From the NCBI GenBank assembly GCA_905250025.1, contig CAJNOJ010000177.1, positions 156,703-220,702 on the forward strand: a DNA stretch of 64,000 nt, written 5' to 3'. Shown one piece after another: positions 61,501-64,000 of the stretch. How positions within the stretch are numbered: the stretch's first letter is position 1; the number at the start of each line of letters is the position of its first letter. The stretch comes from Adineta ricciae. Its lineage: Eukaryota; Rotifera; Eurotatoria; Adinetida; Adinetidae. The position numbers were made by a program, and so were the translations under genes. The notes below the pieces were generated by a model, which did not search any database, had not been told where the DNA came from, and worked only from the letters and a program-made list of their open reading frames with translations.

Positions 61501-61676
61501 TGCCACTTACGATCATCATTTTACATTTCTAAGGTACTCTTTCTCATTTCTTCTTTCTAAGCAGACAAAACATCTTCTCTTTGTCTAGTGGTACAACACC
61601 GGCTCGTTCGAGTATAGAACCATCGAAGTCTTCCTCCTATCGATACCATGAACAAGAACAATACTCTCTGGTTTAA
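55573..61676 (+). CDS. Dscam-like Ig/FN3 cell-adhesion receptor (reduced ectodomain)
   Basis: About 20 exons; ATG 55573-55575 with signal peptide MKMKIIIGILLCLVLYLQ, stop TAA 61674-61676. Domains in order: three Ig domains with C...W...Y-x-C (LDCSANG/YACIVDN, LPCGVAS/YACRIDD, LICTTNS/YQCCYL), one Ig-like without cysteines (LTLYADPLPTIELYKDG), two more Ig (VLACYVSGQ/YTCQGNN, IACVAEG/YECYAKN), three FN3 (SWIKPFDGNANIVQYIL, VMLSWQ, VHLTWTFEN), one Ig (LVLDCPSTNSW/EYYCGSK), two FN3, a TM helix (YYIIIIIIAASCLLALISSI) and a cytosolic tail with NINPYAV and Ser/Thr/Tyr-rich text. An Ig inserted between FN3 groups followed by two FN3 is the hallmark of Dscam. It has about seven Ig here rather than ten. 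Surface recognition in the nervous system is the family role. A base n at 56449 lies in an intron. Exons 2-3 join properly if the acceptor before AATCTC is used. Confidence 0.82.
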
Positions 61677-61883
61677 TCCAATAGTCAAATTATGAAACGA
61701 AGAACATCCACAGTGCAATAGGACTTGTTGTGTTTCTTTTCTTTTGATACGAACGAAGAAGTTCTTTTTCTAGTTGTATTTAGTTTGTTCTTTATTTTTT
61801 ATATCGAATTCAATTATTGTAAGAGTTATAAAATATGCATTAAATATGAAGATTACAAAAAAAAAACAAAGGAAAAGAAGTTT

Positions 61884-63915
61884 CTATACAAAACAACTGA
61901 CAAAGAAAATCAAAATGAAATTAAGAAAATGGCTTGCAAAAGAATAAATGAAACTGTTCGATGAGGATGATAGTGACTGCATAGGAGACGTCAAAGGAAT
62001 GGGACTTGTAGATACACGAGATCGAGCACGAGTTGGTCGCACTACGAGAGAAGATGAAAATGAATCAAAATGAAATGAAATGTGCACTTACGAGTTTTTT
62101 GCTTCTTTGAAAATAATTTATCAGAATCAATTGTCGTTGTTTCCGATGAAACAGTCGTTGTCTCACGAATCATTATCGAATCGAATTGAATAAAATCTAA
62201 GCAGGGACATTACTTTCAAATATGAAATGAGTCATGAAATACCTGAGATATTAATTGACTTCTCGTCGCTTCCAATTGAATTATTTGCATGACAGTAGAA
62301 CATAACCAGCGAATGTTCATAAGGAAACTGAAAGAAGATGCATTTTTAAAAAAATAAATGTCAATCAATTGATTGATCGAAATAACATACTACAGAAAAA
62401 GACAATGTTGACGTATGATTGATTGTTTTTATGTCATAAATATGCGAATGATTCAATTCTCGTTTCGTATCATCAAGCCATAAAATCGACGCGGGCGGAT
62501 TCGCTATGGAAGAACATTGGATAATGATATCGATTCTTTTCGCACGTGTATATGTTTGAGTATTTGTAGTAAGTTTTGGTGGATCTAAATTCCAATGTGA
62601 ATCATCGATGTTCGTAGAAAGTCAACGAGAACTTACAATGGACATCGACGTTAAATATTTTCGATATTCTTGTTGACTTCTCATTATCAGCAACACATTC
62701 AATTATGTTTGGATCATTGCGTGTATAATTTTCTAGACGTAATTCACAGACGGTGTCATTACAGGCCAGACCATCGGCCACTAGAAAAGAGAAAAAAGAC
62801 AAGACAAGCTTCTTTCTTTATGTCATTAGATAGTTTTAATCAATCTTTATCTGACAAAACTAAATCAATAACGATCCCATTTACGTGTGAGTACAATATG
62901 TGCAAAACACACACGCACTTGTTCCGTTTAGTTCTTCTCTTTTTTTTTTCTTAAATCAGTTGAAGATTACGTAAACGAGAGAAAAGAAGAATGGATCGGT
63001 CAACTTGAACGCGGGAAATGTTTGAAGGCATTGGCAAAATGACGACATTGACATGTCATGTTTTCTCTTCTACTCTGCCATAACGGAAATAAAGATAAGA
63101 CAACTAGTCCTTTTCGATTTACACCTCGACTTCATTTCAAACATATATTTACATGAAATATGTTTCCCATCCGTCGCACGATAAGACCATGTTATTGAAG
63201 GTTGTGGTCGACCTGTAGCTGAACAGAAAAGCTGGAGAGTCGATCCTTCGCGAATAGTCCGTTGTTGATTAAAATTATCATCTTCGACGAATTGACTAGG
63301 AACTAGATGAAGAAAAGCAACACATTCGTGCATCAACGATCGGTTGATTTGCAATATTTACCAATAATGGAAAGATCGTACTCAGCAAAAACATTTTTTC
63401 CTCTTGAACAAACATATCGTCCTTCGTCATCAATATTCGAGCGTAAAAGTGTTAAGGTTAAAAAATATGTGTCAACTAATGCGCCATTTGCATTAATACT
63501 TGAACTGAGACGACGCTGTTCAAGCTGGATTCGATCTGGTGCGTAGACAACACTATCTCGATAAGTTAAAATATCAGGATTGTGTGGTTGACGAATGCGC
63601 ATCCACATGGCCTAGAAAGAAGAAACAATGCGCAAAGATAGATTGAAAGGACACCAATTCATTCGAGCATTGATAATCAGTATGAATAAAAGTGTCTAGG
63701 AAGGTTGTTTCACCTCTGGTCGAAGTGAAAGCATTTGAGCGAATGAAATATTTTTCGACACATACCTCTTCGGCATCTAATCTCGATGACACTATACATT
63801 CGAGTCGAATACGTTCATCTTGCTGACCATAAATTGCTTTCACATGACCAGCATCAGCAATCACTGTGACAAATGATACGCTAATAAGAAAGTAATACCA
63901 CACTAGCCAATCCAT
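61884..63915 (-). CDS. Lachesin/IgLON-like GPI-anchored Ig protein
   Basis: Start ATG 63913-63915, signal peptide MDWLVWYYFLISVSFVTVIA. Three Ig domains: the first V-type (IRLECIVSSRLDAEE, then MWMRIRQPHNPDILTYRDSV, LTLLRSNIDDEGRYVCSRGK), the second with QLFCSATGRPQPSITWSYRA and NIIECVADNEKS, the third with IIIQCSSIANPPASILWLDD and FPYEHSLVMFYCHANNSIGS. After the Ser/Thr-rich linker (IMIRETTTVVSSETTTIDSD) the last exon ends SLSSSSNSFIYSF and a hydrophobic tail (ASHFLNFILIFFVSCFV), the pattern of a GPI attachment signal. Three Ig domains plus GPI match lachesin and IgLONs, which mediate neural or epithelial adhesion. Stop 61884-61886. Convergent with the Dscam-like gene, whose stop is about 200 nt away. 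Confidence 0.8.
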
Positions 63916-64000
63916 CCGTCAACAAGACGACTGTGAAATGGTTCGTCTAAGAATAATGAGTTATCCACATTATCATCTAACTGTACATATAAATAAAAGA

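Noticed and set aside
1..64000. tRNA, rRNA, CRISPR arrays, insertion sequences, retrotransposon ends
   Set aside because: I looked for cloverleaf-type box A/B pairs, repeat-spacer patterns, long terminal repeats and transposase motifs and recognised none. A computed scan could still find small RNAs.
1..64000. Bacterial or viral origin of the window
   Set aside because: Dense GT...AG introns, metazoan-only families and long UTR-like gaps show an animal nuclear genome; the glycosyltransferase alone looks bacterial-like, and it has introns.

Overview
This is eukaryotic, metazoan DNA, most likely from a bdelloid rotifer or a similar compact-genome invertebrate. The evidence is AT-rich sequence, many short introns (mostly about 50-60 nt, GT...AG), short intergenic gaps, genes on both strands, and animal-specific families (E2F with a pocket-binding tail, CELF, neuronal calcium sensors, Ig/FN3 adhesion proteins, a Rel-type factor). 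The rotifer assignment is an inference from genome style; no species marker was identified. All gene models were made by eye from splice sites and reading frame, so outer boundaries are more certain than every internal junction.

Layout. 1-5 kb (minus): a RING/polyproline/zinc-finger protein running off the left edge, a second protein with the same zinc finger and a propeller-like tail, and CCDC25. 6-8 kb (plus): a tiny two-WH2 actin-binding protein and a Rab11-like GTPase. 8-16 kb: an unknown membrane protein, Rab21, a TBC1D15/17-type Rab GAP with two candidate last exons, and a small single-pass membrane protein. 17-22 kb: CELF RNA-binding protein and E2F4/5-like factor (minus). 22-28 kb (plus): a CD225/dispanin protein, a small Asn/Ser-rich gene and a very divergent Rel-homology protein. 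28-32 kb (minus): Pescadillo and a family-2 glycosyltransferase. 33-43 kb: three intronless single-pass membrane proteins that look like one undescribed family, interleaved with KIN17, a multi-pass membrane protein, mitochondrial ribosomal protein bS18m and a one-LIM protein. 44-50 kb: two convergent neuronal calcium sensor genes, one myristoylated in type and one carrying an N-terminal membrane segment. 51-52 kb: a zinc-finger/lamin-tail fusion. 55-64 kb: two convergent cell-surface Ig genes, a shortened Dscam-like receptor and a GPI-anchored lachesin/IgLON-like protein.

There is no operon logic as in bacteria, but several themes recur: vesicle traffic (Rab11-like, Rab21, Rab GAP), ribosome biogenesis and RNA/DNA metabolism (PES1, KIN17, CELF, bS18m), neuronal calcium and adhesion genes at the right end, and one zinc-binding module (C-x2-C-x8-C-x2-C-x4-C-x2-[CH]-x3-H) attached to three different tails. 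No tRNA, rRNA, CRISPR array or recognisable transposon was seen. The most novel items are the three-member membrane protein family, the zinc-finger/lamin-tail fusion, the membrane-anchored calcium sensor, and the divergent Rel protein with a possible 5-nt exon.
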